Source: an uncultured Eubacteriales bacterium | GTDB taxonomy: Bacteria > Bacillota > Clostridia > Oscillospirales > Oscillospiraceae | NCBI GenBank assembly: GCA_900540635.1 | Contig: UQGU01000020.1 | Span: 1-41,512, forward strand | Direction: 5' to 3' | Length of the DNA: 41,512 nucleotides | Shown here: one piece after another, positions 1 to 8,068 of the stretch | How positions within the stretch are numbered: the stretch's first letter is position 1 | How the letters are laid out: each line of letters opens with the position of its first letter | The notes under the pieces: model-generated | Database searches by the model: none | Told to the model about the DNA's origin: nothing | The model's input: the letters and a program-made list of their open reading frames with translations, nothing else | Translations under genes and position numbers: made by a program

Positions 1-42
1 TTTTTATTGAGAATATGCTCCAGGCGGCTGGGTAAAACAGTC

Positions 43-72
43 GGCGCTCTCGGGCTGGTTTCCGAGAGCGCC
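43..72 (-). terminator. Perfect 11-bp hairpin, probable terminator
   Basis: Arms 43-53 and 62-72 are exact complements around an 8-nt loop. On the minus strand a short T-rich stretch (TGTTTT) follows, so it probably ends minus-strand transcription from the GyrI-like remnant. The U-tract is poor, so terminator function is inferred. Confidence 0.4.
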
Positions 73-91
73 GGTTCTATAAACTGGAAGT

Positions 92-352
92 TTACGATTT
101 CTTAATCGGATGTCTAATTACAGTTTTCCATTTCTCTGGGGCAGTCTTTCTTGCATCAGACATGTAAATCTCGTGGTGCAATCTATCTTTGTTAAGATCA
201 TTAACATACCCATTTTGTTCTAAATAAGGATCCATAAGAGCAACGGTTGCTGGCTCATTCTCAAAAGAACCTATATTCATAATTTGAACGCATAATCCCT
301 CATCAATCGTAAAATACTCTGCTAACGAACAATCAAGTTTCTTCTTTTGAAG
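92..352 (-). pseudogene. C-terminal remnant of a GyrI-like (AraC effector-binding type) protein
   Basis: The minus-strand frame is open from a stop at 353-355 down to a stop at 92. It reads as the last ~86 residues of a GyrI-like small-molecule-binding protein: a stretch like LAEYFTIDEGLCVQIMNIG leads into EPATVALMD, the LHHEIYMSDARK segment and the typical KTVIRHPIKK tail. Intact members are about 200 residues, so the first half or more is missing. The only ATG inside (at 280) would give 62 residues and has no convincing ribosome binding site. The similarity is from my recognition of the family; the truncation is seen directly. It is probably a decayed gene at the edge of an AT-rich accessory block. 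Confidence 0.6.
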
Positions 353-398
353 TCAGGCAGGCGATTAATATACCACCTAGAACACCAACAATCTAATT

Positions 399-2156
399 CT
401 AGATGATTAAATCACTGTAATGAATATGTATATCTTCCCAATCTATAAACATTACATAAAACACCCTGCCATATTGAGGTGTCTCCACAATTCTTCCATG
501 GTCAAGAACAGAAATATAAGAACCGTCACTTTTTCTCATATGAAAATAAATATAGTCATTTTCATTGCCACCGTCAATCTGTTTCCAGATGCTGGATTCC
601 ATCTGTTTTTGTTCATCCTCCCGGATCAGGTTTCGAAAACTTTTCTTTGTATGTGAAAAGAATTCATCCAAATTTTTGTATCCTGTCATATGAAGAAATT
701 CACGGTTGGCATAAAACAATTCATCATCTTTTTTATCCGCTTTATAAATAACAAATGCACCCGGAAGATGTTCTGAAACATCTTTAAGCGCAAATCCCAG
801 TTGTTTACGGACTCCTGATTGAAGTCCTCCCCGATATGCCATACATCCATTTTTTCCATGTAGTTTTATTTCATAAAGTGCTGCATCTGCACATCGCATG
901 AGTTGGGAGCGATTTGATCCACTCCGTGGATATTCCGCATAGCCGAGAGAAATATAAAAAGAGTGTTCTTCTCCTTTATACAAAAATGTTTTCGGTGTCT
1001 TTGTAAATTGCGTTAACTTTTCTTTTGCATCTTCATAAGTACAATTCGGTATAAGGACGCAGAACTCATCTCCTCCATTTCGTCCCAACAATACATCAGA
1101 CGGAAAAAACTTTTTCATGCTGTCAGCCAGATTTTTTAAGGCACGGTCTCCGTATGTGTGTCCATAAACATCATTGATAAGTTTAAAATCATCTACGTCT
1201 AGTAATGCAGCAATATAATGATTCCTTGGATTTTTTGTAATCATCCTCTCTGCCAGCGTATCAAAACCATAACGATTATAAACATTAGTCAGAGCATCCA
1301 TATTCGCCAAAGTTTGAAATTTGATCTTATTTTCTCTGTACTTAAGGATCGCAAAGGTAAGACCTGTCAGTAGCAGGACGATAACACTAAGAATTCCTCC
1401 AAGCAGAATTACAGACTTTTTATTTTCCCAGCCTTCCTTCGGCATTAATTCAAATTTCCATTTTTCCTCACCTATAGTAAATCCATAAGAAATGGGAGAA
1501 GTTAATTTATCATCTGACTGAGAAACGATTTCATAAGTGTCATCCCATGGAGCAACTGTTTTGGAAAGCCTATACTCATATCCAAATTCTGATACTGCAC
1601 TGAGCGACCCTGAAAAAACATCCGGAACACGCAGAATAACAATCGTAAATCCCCAGAAATATTCCTGTCCCGTTCCATCTTCCAAATAAACCGGATTGCG
1701 AACGGCAATTCCTTCTCCACCCTGTTCTAATTCGAATGGTCCCTGTGTAATCAGTATATGATCATCTCTTGCATAACAGGATATTTTTCCTCGCTCCTTA
1801 TCATTAAGCAGATCAATCTTCCCTGCTTCGTTTCCCTCTTCCGGATATATATCAGTCACAACACCATTTGGAGCAAGCTGTATGCTTTCTACAGAATCAT
1901 TCATTAAATTGTTCGCAATCGTATCAAATTTGTTAATGGTCCCATTTTCGTCAATCAGCAGTTGCTGTAACGTATGAGCAATCTCAATTCCATCAGAAAT
2001 TTCCTGTTTGATACGTTCACCATAGGTTGTTGCATTCAATTGCGTTATTGTGAGTTTATTTTCTTTTTCATGAAGATTTATTTTGTATACGATTAGACCT
2101 GCAAGACACGTTCCTATCAAAAAAACAACAAGAGGAATAAATATTTTTTTCTTCAC
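399..2156 (-). CDS. Membrane-bound diguanylate cyclase (CHASE-GGDEF-PAS)
   Basis: Predicted to make the second messenger c-di-GMP from two GTP. An N-terminal membrane helix (residues ~8-28) is followed by an extracytoplasmic CHASE-like sensor (~60-190, with the conserved IAVRNPVY region), a second helix (~250-275), a GGDEF domain (~288-450) with intact GGDEF signature near residue 364, and a C-terminal PAS-like domain (~460-585). The product inhibition site (RxxD upstream of GGDEF) is absent; the region reads FPSD. No EAL domain is present. The longest frame opens at a GTG at 2165, but the GGGGAG ribosome binding site is then only 2 nt away; the GTG at 2156 sits 8 nt downstream and is preferred (585 residues). 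It stands alone, in AT-rich DNA unlike the capsule genes beside it. The ligand is unknown. Confidence 0.9.
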   Translation of the reverse strand: MKKKIFIPLVVFLIGTCLAGLIVYKINLHEKENKLTITQLNATTYGERIKQEISDGIEIAHTLQQLLIDENGTINKFDTIANNLMNDSVESIQLAPNGVVTDIYPEEGNEAGKIDLLNDKERGKISCYARDDHILITQGPFELEQGGEGIAVRNPVYLEDGTGQEYFWGFTIVILRVPDVFSGSLSAVSEFGYEYRLSKTVAPWDDTYEIVSQSDDKLTSPISYGFTIGEEKWKFELMPKEGWENKKSVILLGGILSVIVLLLTGLTFAILKYRENKIKFQTLANMDALTNVYNRYGFDTLAERMITKNPRNHYIAALLDVDDFKLINDVYGHTYGDRALKNLADSMKKFFPSDVLLGRNGGDEFCVLIPNCTYEDAKEKLTQFTKTPKTFLYKGEEHSFYISLGYAEYPRSGSNRSQLMRCADAALYEIKLHGKNGCMAYRGGLQSGVRKQLGFALKDVSEHLPGAFVIYKADKKDDELFYANREFLHMTGYKNLDEFFSHTKKSFRNLIREDEQKQMESSIWKQIDGGNENDYIYFHMRKSDGSYISVLDHGRIVETPQYGRVFYVMFIDWEDIHIHYSDLII

Positions 2157-2183
2157 TTCACACACTCCCCAGTTTTTTTGAAT

Positions 2184-2212
2184 ATTGTAAACATTTTAGT
2201 CCTGAAATGCAA
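2184..2212 (-). promoter_or_regulatory. Sigma-A type promoter of the diguanylate cyclase gene
   Basis: On the minus strand, TTGCAT (2212-2207), a 17-nt spacer and TACAAT (2189-2184) lie about 28 bp upstream of the start codon. The -10 matches consensus at 5 of 6 positions. Confidence 0.55.
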
Positions 2213-2329
2213 TAGGAATATTAAATCAGATTATCAGAAGAAAATCAAAAACCAAGTGGATTCTATGTTGCTTTTGCAAATGTGCTTGGGTAAAACTTCG
2301 CCAAAATAGATTTAAACTACGAATTGACG

Positions 2330-2695
2330 ATGCGGTACTATTTGCCTACAAGGAAACATGGCGATGTTGGGATCTTTTCCGCGTTTTATGGCAGGGAGGT
2401 CCGCACTTACCAGATACGCCTATCCCAAAGTGGCAGCGACCTGTCTACGTTGGACATACCGCAAATCTATTTGGTAGTTGATGGCAACGAGCAGCAAGCA
2501 TACAAAGTTACGACCGTTTTTTACGAGGATCTGCATAGACGTACAGACGCGGTTTCGCTTTTTTCCAATGCCGTTTTGGGCAACAAAATAACAATCCATA
2601 TAGGTTCAATGCAATACGAGATCATCTCTACCCGCGTGCCCGTTTTTTCGAATCAGTACTTCCTCCACACCATCTTATTGACCACGCCAGTGTAG
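2330..2695 (+). CDS. Orphan hypothetical protein or gene fragment
   Basis: A plus-strand frame is open from 2294 to a stop at 2695; the first ATG is at 2330 (TTG at 2324 also possible), giving 121 residues. No ribosome binding site is evident and I do not recognise the family. The protein is mixed alpha/beta in character with no membrane segment or signal peptide. Base composition is AT-rich up to about 2650; the last 14 codons run antisense into the 3' end of the GC-rich wecB gene, so the true C-terminus may have been lost and replaced by read-in. It may be a fragment left at the recombination junction that borders the polysaccharide locus. Confidence 0.35.
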   Translation: MRYYLPTRKHGDVGIFSAFYGREVRTYQIRLSQSGSDLSTLDIPQIYLVVDGNEQQAYKVTTVFYEDLHRRTDAVSLFSNAVLGNKITIHIGSMQYEIISTRVPVFSNQYFLHTILLTTPV

Positions 2696-3828
2696 CTCTG
2701 GATGATCTTGACCACCTTGTCGGACACATTCTCATCCACATAATCCGGCACAGGGATGCCCAGATCACGGTTCTTGTTCATCTCGACTGCCACGTCCACG
2801 GCCTGCAGCAGGTGATCGCCGTCGATGCCAGCGAGGATGAAGTCACCCTTGTCCAGTGCTTCGGGGCGCTCCGTGCTGGTACGAATGCAGACTGCCGGGA
2901 ACGGATGGCCCACGGAAGTAAAGAAGCTGCTCTCCTCCGGCAGGGTTCCGGAATCGGAAACAACACAGAAAGCGTTCATCTGCAGACAGTTATAGTCGTG
3001 GAAGCCCAGAGGCTCGTGCTGGATGACACGCTTGTCAAGCACGAAGCCGCTCTGCTCCAGACGCTTGCGGCTGCGGGGATGGCAGGAGTAAAGGATGGGC
3101 ATATCGTATTTTTCAGCCATCTTGTTGATGGCCGTGAACAGCGAGGTAAAGTTCTTCTCTGTGTCGATGTTCTCCTCACGGTGGGCAGAGAGCAGGATAT
3201 ACTTTCCCTTTTCCAGACCCAGACGGGCGTGGATATCAGACGCCTCGATCTTCTCCAGATTCTGATGCAGCACCTCCGCCATGGGAGAGCCCGTCACATA
3301 AGTACGCTCTTTCGGCAAGCCCGTATCCGCCAGATAACGGCGTGCGTGCTCGGAATAAGCCATGTTCACATCGGAGATGATGTCCACGATGCGGCGGTTG
3401 GTCTCCTCCGGCAGGCACTCATCCTTGCAGCGGTTTCCTGCCTCCATGTGGAAGATGGGAATGTGCAGCCGCTTGGCCCCAATGACGCTCAGGCAGCTGT
3501 TGGTGTCGCCCAGTACCAGAACGGCATCCGGCTGGATGGCCACCATCAGCTTGTAGCTCTCAGCGATGATATTGCCCATGGTTTCGCCCAGGTCCGCGCC
3601 CACGGCATTCATGTAGACCTCCGGGTCTGCCAGCTGCAGATCGTGGAAGAACACACCGTTCAGGTTGTAGTCATAGTTCTGACCGGTATGCGCCAGGATC
3701 ACGTCAAAATATTTCCGGGTTTTGTTGATGACAGCCGCCAGGCGGATGATCTCCGGGCGGGTACCCACGATGATCAGCAGCTTCAGCTTGCCATTATTCT
3801 TAAAGGATACGTTACTATAATCAGCCAT
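2653..3828 (-). CDS. wecB: UDP-GlcNAc 2-epimerase, non-hydrolysing (CapG/FnlC type)
   Basis: Last enzyme of UDP-N-acetyl-L-fucosamine synthesis: it epimerises C2 of the sugar nucleotide made by CapE and CapF, in the cytoplasm. The 391-residue protein has the family's opening IVGTRPEIIRLAAV motif, GDTNS, and the HMEAGNRCKDECLPEETNRR block with its conserved His, Glu and Arg. The frame opens upstream at 3882, but ATG 3828 follows AGGAG at good spacing and starts just before the Rossmann strand. It is the last gene of the locus, 13 bp after capF. Related WecB enzymes make UDP-ManNAc from UDP-GlcNAc; the capE-capF context points to the FucNAc variant. No terminator is visible after it and the opposing frame runs into its 3' end. 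Confidence 0.92.
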   Translation of the reverse strand: MADYSNVSFKNNGKLKLLIIVGTRPEIIRLAAVINKTRKYFDVILAHTGQNYDYNLNGVFFHDLQLADPEVYMNAVGADLGETMGNIIAESYKLMVAIQPDAVLVLGDTNSCLSVIGAKRLHIPIFHMEAGNRCKDECLPEETNRRIVDIISDVNMAYSEHARRYLADTGLPKERTYVTGSPMAEVLHQNLEKIEASDIHARLGLEKGKYILLSAHREENIDTEKNFTSLFTAINKMAEKYDMPILYSCHPRSRKRLEQSGFVLDKRVIQHEPLGFHDYNCLQMNAFCVVSDSGTLPEESSFFTSVGHPFPAVCIRTSTERPEALDKGDFILAGIDGDHLLQAVDVAVEMNKNRDLGIPVPDYVDENVSDKVVKIIQSYTGVVNKMVWRKY

Positions 3829-3841
3829 TGTTTTTCTCCTC

Positions 3842-5038
3842 TCACACCGGCTCAAAGAAGGTGTCCGGGTGGTTCGGGTCAAAGATCTCGTTGCAGGTCA
3901 TGACCGTCACCAGATTTTCCGTCTCGGACAGGTTGATGATGTTGTGGGTCCAGCCGGGGATCATATGGACCGCCTCGACCTTATCCCCGGAGACCTCAAA
4001 CTCCACCGTCTCGCCGGTGTTGATGTTCCGTTCCTGAATCAAGCCGTGACCAGCAACCACAATGAACAGCTCCCACTTGGAGTTGTGCCAGTGCTGGCCC
4101 TTGGTGATGCCGGGGCGGCTGATGTTGATGGACACCTGGCCGCAGTCGGCGGTGTGGATGAGCTCGGTAAAGGAGCCCCGGTCGTCCGCATTCATTTTCA
4201 AGGCATACTTGAACTTATCCGTGGGCAGATAGGTCAGGTACAGGGAATACAGCTTCTTTGCAAAAGAGCCATCAGGCATTTTCGGCATCATCAGAGTGGT
4301 GGGCTGTGCCTTAAACACTTGCAGCAGGTCCACGATCTCGCCCAGGGTGACCTTGTGGGTCACGGGGACGCAGCAGTAGCGTCCGTCGGGCTTCAGGACG
4401 GTCTCTACGCCCTCGAACTCGCAGTGCTGCTCCTTGCCTTCCAGCAGGTCGAACATGCCCTCCACCAGGTCGTCGATGTACAGCAGTTCCAGCTCCGTGC
4501 TGCGGTCGTTGACGGTGAAGGGTTCATCATTGGCCACGGCCCAACAGAAGGTGGAGACGGCGCTATTGTACTTGGGGCGGCTGTGGCCCATGAGGTTGAC
4601 GAAACGGTAGACGGCCACTTTGGCCCCGGTCTCCTGGGCGTAGGCGAAAAAGAGCTCCTCCCCTGCCTTCTTGCTGCGGCCATACTCGCTGTTGCCGAAG
4701 CGTCCGGCCAGGGTGGCCTGGATGGAGGAGGACAGCATAATGGTCGCCTTGTTCCCATGCTTTTTCAGGCAGTTCAGCAGATCCGAAGCAAAACCGAAAT
4801 TGCCCTTCATGAAGTCTTCCGGGTTCTCCGGGCGGTTGACACCGGCCAGGTTGAAGACGAAGTCAGCTTTTTGGCAATACTCATCCAGTTCTTCCGGAGT
4901 AGAGTTCAGATCGTATTCGTAAATCTCGTCAATATGCAGCTCCGGGCGGGTCTTGTTTTTGCCGTCCCGGATGTTTTTCAGGTTGTTGCACAGGGCGGTT
5001 CCTACCATGCCCTTGGCACCTGTTACCAAAATGTTCAT
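3842..5038 (-). CDS. capF: CapF: sugar-nucleotide reductase with C-terminal cupin
   Basis: Second enzyme of UDP-L-FucNAc synthesis; in the CapF family the C-terminal cupin does C3 epimerisation and the N-terminal short-chain dehydrogenase reduces the 4-keto sugar with NADPH. The nucleotide-binding motif TGAKGMVG is at residues 6-13 and the catalytic pair Tyr119/Lys123 sits in SEYGRSKK. The cupin occupies roughly residues 265-398 and keeps the His-rich metal site (KGQHWHNSKWE, and WTHNI later). Length (398) is about that of staphylococcal CapF (~370). Its ATG overlaps the stop of the upstream acyltransferase (ATGA), so the two are translationally coupled, and wecB follows after 13 bp. Confidence 0.93.
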   Translation of the reverse strand: MNILVTGAKGMVGTALCNNLKNIRDGKNKTRPELHIDEIYEYDLNSTPEELDEYCQKADFVFNLAGVNRPENPEDFMKGNFGFASDLLNCLKKHGNKATIMLSSSIQATLAGRFGNSEYGRSKKAGEELFFAYAQETGAKVAVYRFVNLMGHSRPKYNSAVSTFCWAVANDEPFTVNDRSTELELLYIDDLVEGMFDLLEGKEQHCEFEGVETVLKPDGRYCCVPVTHKVTLGEIVDLLQVFKAQPTTLMMPKMPDGSFAKKLYSLYLTYLPTDKFKYALKMNADDRGSFTELIHTADCGQVSINISRPGITKGQHWHNSKWELFIVVAGHGLIQERNINTGETVEFEVSGDKVEAVHMIPGWTHNIINLSETENLVTVMTCNEIFDPNHPDTFFEPV

Positions 5039-5616
5039 TTTTTCACCTCTGAATGTACTGCGGTGCAGTCGGGGACGTCTGCGCCGTCCGGGACGGCTGC
5101 GTTGTTGCAGACGGTCACGTTGCTGCCGATGCGGGCGCAGCGGCCGACTGCTGCGCCGGTGCGGACCACGGAATTGGTGTAGATCAGGCAGAAGTCCCCC
5201 ACGGTGCCGTCCTGGTGGATCTCGACGCCGGGGTTGATGAGGACGCCGTTGCCGACGGCTGCGCCGTTTTGGACCAGGGCGTTGTTCAGCACAACGCAGC
5301 CCCAGCCCAGGGACGCATAGGGGCTGATATAGGCGCTGGGGGCAATGAGATTCGGGAATTCGTACCCCAGGGCCGCCGCCCGGCGGTAGAGCTGCGCTCT
5401 GAATTCATTGTTGCCGATGACCACCACCAGGCGGGCATAGTCCCTGCGCAGCTCCGGCAGGTCGGCGACGGTGCCGACGACGGGGATGCCGCAGACCGGG
5501 GCGCCGACCGGGGCGCCGTCGTCCACAAAGGCGCAGTCGTAGCTCTGCCGGGCCAGCTCGGAGACCACCCGGCCAAAGCCGCCTGCCCCCACCAGCAGCA
5601 GCTTTTCCTTAGACAT
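5035..5616 (-). CDS. NeuD/PglD-type sugar O- or N-acyltransferase
   Basis: A 193-residue acyl-CoA-dependent sugar acyltransferase. The N-terminal Rossmann-like part (LLLVGAGGFGRVVSELA) binds the sugar substrate; the C-terminal half (~95-185) is a left-handed beta-helix of hexapeptide repeats (for example LINPGVEIHQDGTVGDFCLI) that binds acyl-CoA. It overlaps capE by 8 bp and capF by 4 bp, so it is embedded inside the FucNAc pathway cassette, which in other bacteria lacks it. It may acylate an intermediate or the finished sugar; substrate is not readable from sequence. Base composition is clearly more GC-rich than both neighbours, suggesting separate ancestry. Confidence 0.85.
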   Translation of the reverse strand: MSKEKLLLVGAGGFGRVVSELARQSYDCAFVDDGAPVGAPVCGIPVVGTVADLPELRRDYARLVVVIGNNEFRAQLYRRAAALGYEFPNLIAPSAYISPYASLGWGCVVLNNALVQNGAAVGNGVLINPGVEIHQDGTVGDFCLIYTNSVVRTGAAVGRCARIGSNVTVCNNAAVPDGADVPDCTAVHSEVKK

Positions 5617-6655
5617 TGGGGATGCCCTTCAGCTCGTTCTGGACGTACTCGGTGGTCATGATCTTCTTGACGGTGCCTTCCACATCCAGACGGTTGGTGT
5701 TGTGGCTTGTGTAGGACTCGTCGGCCATGGTGTGGACCTCGCCCTTGACCACGAACTTGTCGTAGTTCAGGTCGCGGTTGTCGGCAGCGACACGGAAGTA
5801 GTGGCCCATATCCTCGCTGCGCAGACGCTCCTCGCGGGTCATCAGGGTCTCGAACAGCTTCTCGCCGTGGCGGGTGCCGATGATGTTGGTGCCGGTGTTA
5901 CCGAAGAGCTGCTGAACAGCCTTGGCCAGGTCGCCGATGGTGGAAGCGTCGGACTTCTGAATGAACAGGTCACCGGGGTTGCCATGCTGGAAGGCGAACA
6001 TAACCAGGTCTACAGCCTCGTCCAGGTTCATCAGGAAACGAGTCATGTTGGGGTCAGTGATGGTGATTGGGTTGCCGGCCTTGATCTGGTCGATGAACAG
6101 CGGGATAACACTGCCGCGGCTGCACATAACGTTGCCATAGCGGGTGCAGCAGATGGTGGTGCCGCCGCGCTCGGCAGCCACACGGGCGTTGGCGTAGATG
6201 ACGTGCTCCATCATAGCCTTGGAGATGCCCATGGCGTTGATGGGATAGGCTGCCTTATCGGTGGACAGGCAGACGACACGCTTCACACCTGCGTCAATGG
6301 CGGCGTGGAGGACGTTGTCCGTGCCGATGATGTTAGTCTGAACCGCCTGCATGGGGAAGAACTCGCAGGAAGGGACCTGCTTCAGGGCAGCGGCGTGGAA
6401 GATGTAGTCCACGCCGGGCATGGCGTCCTTGATGGACTGGGGGTTGCGGACATCGCCGATATAGAACTTGACCTTCTTGGCGGCCTCCGGGTGCCGGGCC
6501 TGGAGCTCGTGGCGCATATCGTCCTGCTTCTTTTCGTCCCGGGAGAAGATGCGGATCTCCTTCAGGTCAGAGTCCAGGAAGTGCTTCAGGACGGTGGAAC
6601 CAAAGGAACCGGTACCGCCGGTGATCATAAGGGTTGCGTTATCAAATGCAGACAT
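5609..6655 (-). CDS. capE: CapE: UDP-GlcNAc 4,6-dehydratase/5-epimerase
   Basis: First enzyme of UDP-L-FucNAc synthesis; it converts UDP-GlcNAc to a 4-keto-6-deoxy sugar with C5 inversion. The 348-residue short-chain dehydrogenase has the NAD-binding motif TGGTGSFG (residues 12-19), STDKA at 131-135, and Met142-x-x-x-Lys146 where most relatives have YxxxK. The Met is a hallmark of the CapE/WbjB branch and separates it from PseB/FlaA1. Start at 6655 follows AGGAG (6665-6669) with a 9-nt spacer; the ribosome binding site lies inside the 3' end of the channel-like gene, and an upstream in-frame ATG at 6688 is inside that gene. A truncated copy of its first 18 codons is found at 7993-8047. Confidence 0.93.
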   Translation of the reverse strand: MSAFDNATLMITGGTGSFGSTVLKHFLDSDLKEIRIFSRDEKKQDDMRHELQARHPEAAKKVKFYIGDVRNPQSIKDAMPGVDYIFHAAALKQVPSCEFFPMQAVQTNIIGTDNVLHAAIDAGVKRVVCLSTDKAAYPINAMGISKAMMEHVIYANARVAAERGGTTICCTRYGNVMCSRGSVIPLFIDQIKAGNPITITDPNMTRFLMNLDEAVDLVMFAFQHGNPGDLFIQKSDASTIGDLAKAVQQLFGNTGTNIIGTRHGEKLFETLMTREERLRSEDMGHYFRVAADNRDLNYDKFVVKGEVHTMADESYTSHNTNRLDVEGTVKKIMTTEYVQNELKGIPNV

Positions 6656-6656
6656 T

Positions 6657-7811
6657 TTAATTTTCTCCTTTTTTCTTAAATCTCTCAATAATTTGTTTCA
6701 GTGGATTTTTGTTGTCATATTTCCATATTGCCATTTTATTTATACGCCGATTGACCTTCCCCCGTAATCCAAAAAACACCCATTTTCCCCAGTCTTCACT
6801 CATATCCAGAATTTTCTCACATTTCTTGTCCCACAGCTTCTGCCCTTTTAACCTCACCGGTTTGAACGGTTTGAAGAAATATATCTTACGATCGCCCTCT
6901 TTCCTATATGCCATATTAAAATTCATGTACATCCTTGGCGGAAGTTCACCTTTCTTCTTAAGTACTGGCATACTCTCCCCACCTCCATTGGTAGGGTCTT
7001 CATCATTACGGGTATTCAAATAACCATCAGCATATAACAAATCTTCATACGTGTATTTTTGTTCAGAAAAATACTGCCTACCTTCTACCAAAGCACCAGA
7101 AATCATAAAGGCCATTTTGCACTTTGTTTCTTCCTTCTTCAATTCCTTCAAAATGGTTTTACTAAGTTCTTTGTCAAGTGTATGCGTACGTATTCCACGA
7201 ATTCCTGAATAAGTCCACGATTCATCGACTTCGGCATTTAACGGTCCGTCCCCCTTCGTAAACTCCTCGTCTTTAATTAGCATGATTCGGAGTCTCGGTG
7301 CATGCAAAAGATTGCCAACCGGAAGCATAATCCAATATCTTAATTGTATTTCGCCATTCCTATTCACTATAAAAAATTTTGAAAATTCAATTGGGTTGTT
7401 GGGAATTATGAGTCCGGCAACAATTTTTCCCAACATACACACACTGACGAAATCGCGGTAGACCGTTTCCACGAAAGCAAGCAGCCGCGGAACTGCGGCC
7501 CCGCTCGTCCCAAAGCTCCAATAAATCTTACAGCTCTCTTTGATTGGTCCATCTACACCACTGATAAAAAATAGAAGCGAAAAAAGCAGAACACCAACAC
7601 ACGAAATCTTCAGATATGTCATCACCGCGCCTGCCATCACTTTGAATGTCTGGAGCACATGGACTAGGAATATTCGCGGCTCAGGAAAAAACTTTAATCC
7701 GGCAACGTTACCAATTGGTTCAACATTGATATTTTTTTCTCTTTCTTGGTCTGTTTTGGAGGGCGGATCCGGCGTTGAAATAGTTGATTCCTTTCTATCG
7801 CTCTCTTCCAT
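6657..7811 (-). CDS. Channel-like membrane protein with Kir-like cytoplasmic domain and no selectivity filter
   Basis: A 384-residue protein of unknown function. After a charged N-terminus come two membrane helices (~58-85 and ~110-136). The segment between them (YWSFGTSGAAVPRLLAFVE, 97-115) resembles the pore loop of two-helix potassium channels, with the RLLAFVE start of the inner helix kept but the T-x-GYGD filter and following loop missing. After the second helix, residues ~137-180 (IEFSKFFIVNRNGEIQLRYW and on) look like the start of the inward-rectifier (Kir) C-terminal beta domain. Start at 7811 follows GAGGG at good spacing. It lies 1 bp before capE and carries the recombination scar upstream. 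The fold assignment is by eye; an ion-conducting role looks unlikely. Confidence 0.6.
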   Translation of the reverse strand: MEESDRKESTISTPDPPSKTDQEREKNINVEPIGNVAGLKFFPEPRIFLVHVLQTFKVMAGAVMTYLKISCVGVLLFSLLFFISGVDGPIKESCKIYWSFGTSGAAVPRLLAFVETVYRDFVSVCMLGKIVAGLIIPNNPIEFSKFFIVNRNGEIQLRYWIMLPVGNLLHAPRLRIMLIKDEEFTKGDGPLNAEVDESWTYSGIRGIRTHTLDKELSKTILKELKKEETKCKMAFMISGALVEGRQYFSEQKYTYEDLLYADGYLNTRNDEDPTNGGGESMPVLKKKGELPPRMYMNFNMAYRKEGDRKIYFFKPFKPVRLKGQKLWDKKCEKILDMSEDWGKWVFFGLRGKVNRRINKMAIWKYDNKNPLKQIIERFKKKGEN

Positions 7812-7992
7812 AATGAACCCTCATCTCTTTTTATTTACTATGACACATACAATTAAAGCGTCATAGCTGTCAATATTTGTTTACTCTTTCTGAACGACCT
7901 TCCACCAGAAATGATGGCTTGTTTCAAACTTCTTCCCAGAGAAAGGAAAAAAGTGGATTAGAAGAGCCCGGAGTTGTTTTGAACTGTGAAGT

Positions 7993-8047
7993 CAAAGGAA
8001 CCGGTACCGCCGGTGATCATTAGGGTTGCGTTATCAAATGTGGACAT
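7993..8047 (-). pseudogene. Duplicated 5' end of capE (first 18 codons only)
   Basis: The 55 bp match 6601-6655, the start of intact capE, at 52 positions, including the ATG (8047-8045) and the GGTACCGG core; the ribosome binding site region upstream is also similar. Identity stops abruptly below 7993, where unrelated sequence leads towards the channel-like gene. It is a truncated copy and cannot make a dehydratase. Confidence 0.85.
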
Positions 8048-8068
8048 AACTTTCTCCTTCTATCTACG

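Noticed and set aside
2812..5661. Long plus-strand frames opposite the wecB, capF and acyltransferase genes
   Set aside because: They have no ribosome binding sites and give His/Gln/Val-rich low-complexity proteins typical of antisense frames of GC-rich genes; the minus-strand frames have full family motifs.
5609..6655. PseB/FlaA1 (pseudaminic acid) dehydratase instead of CapE
   Set aside because: The active site reads MxxxK rather than YxxxK, and capF and capG follow; no pseudaminic acid genes are present.
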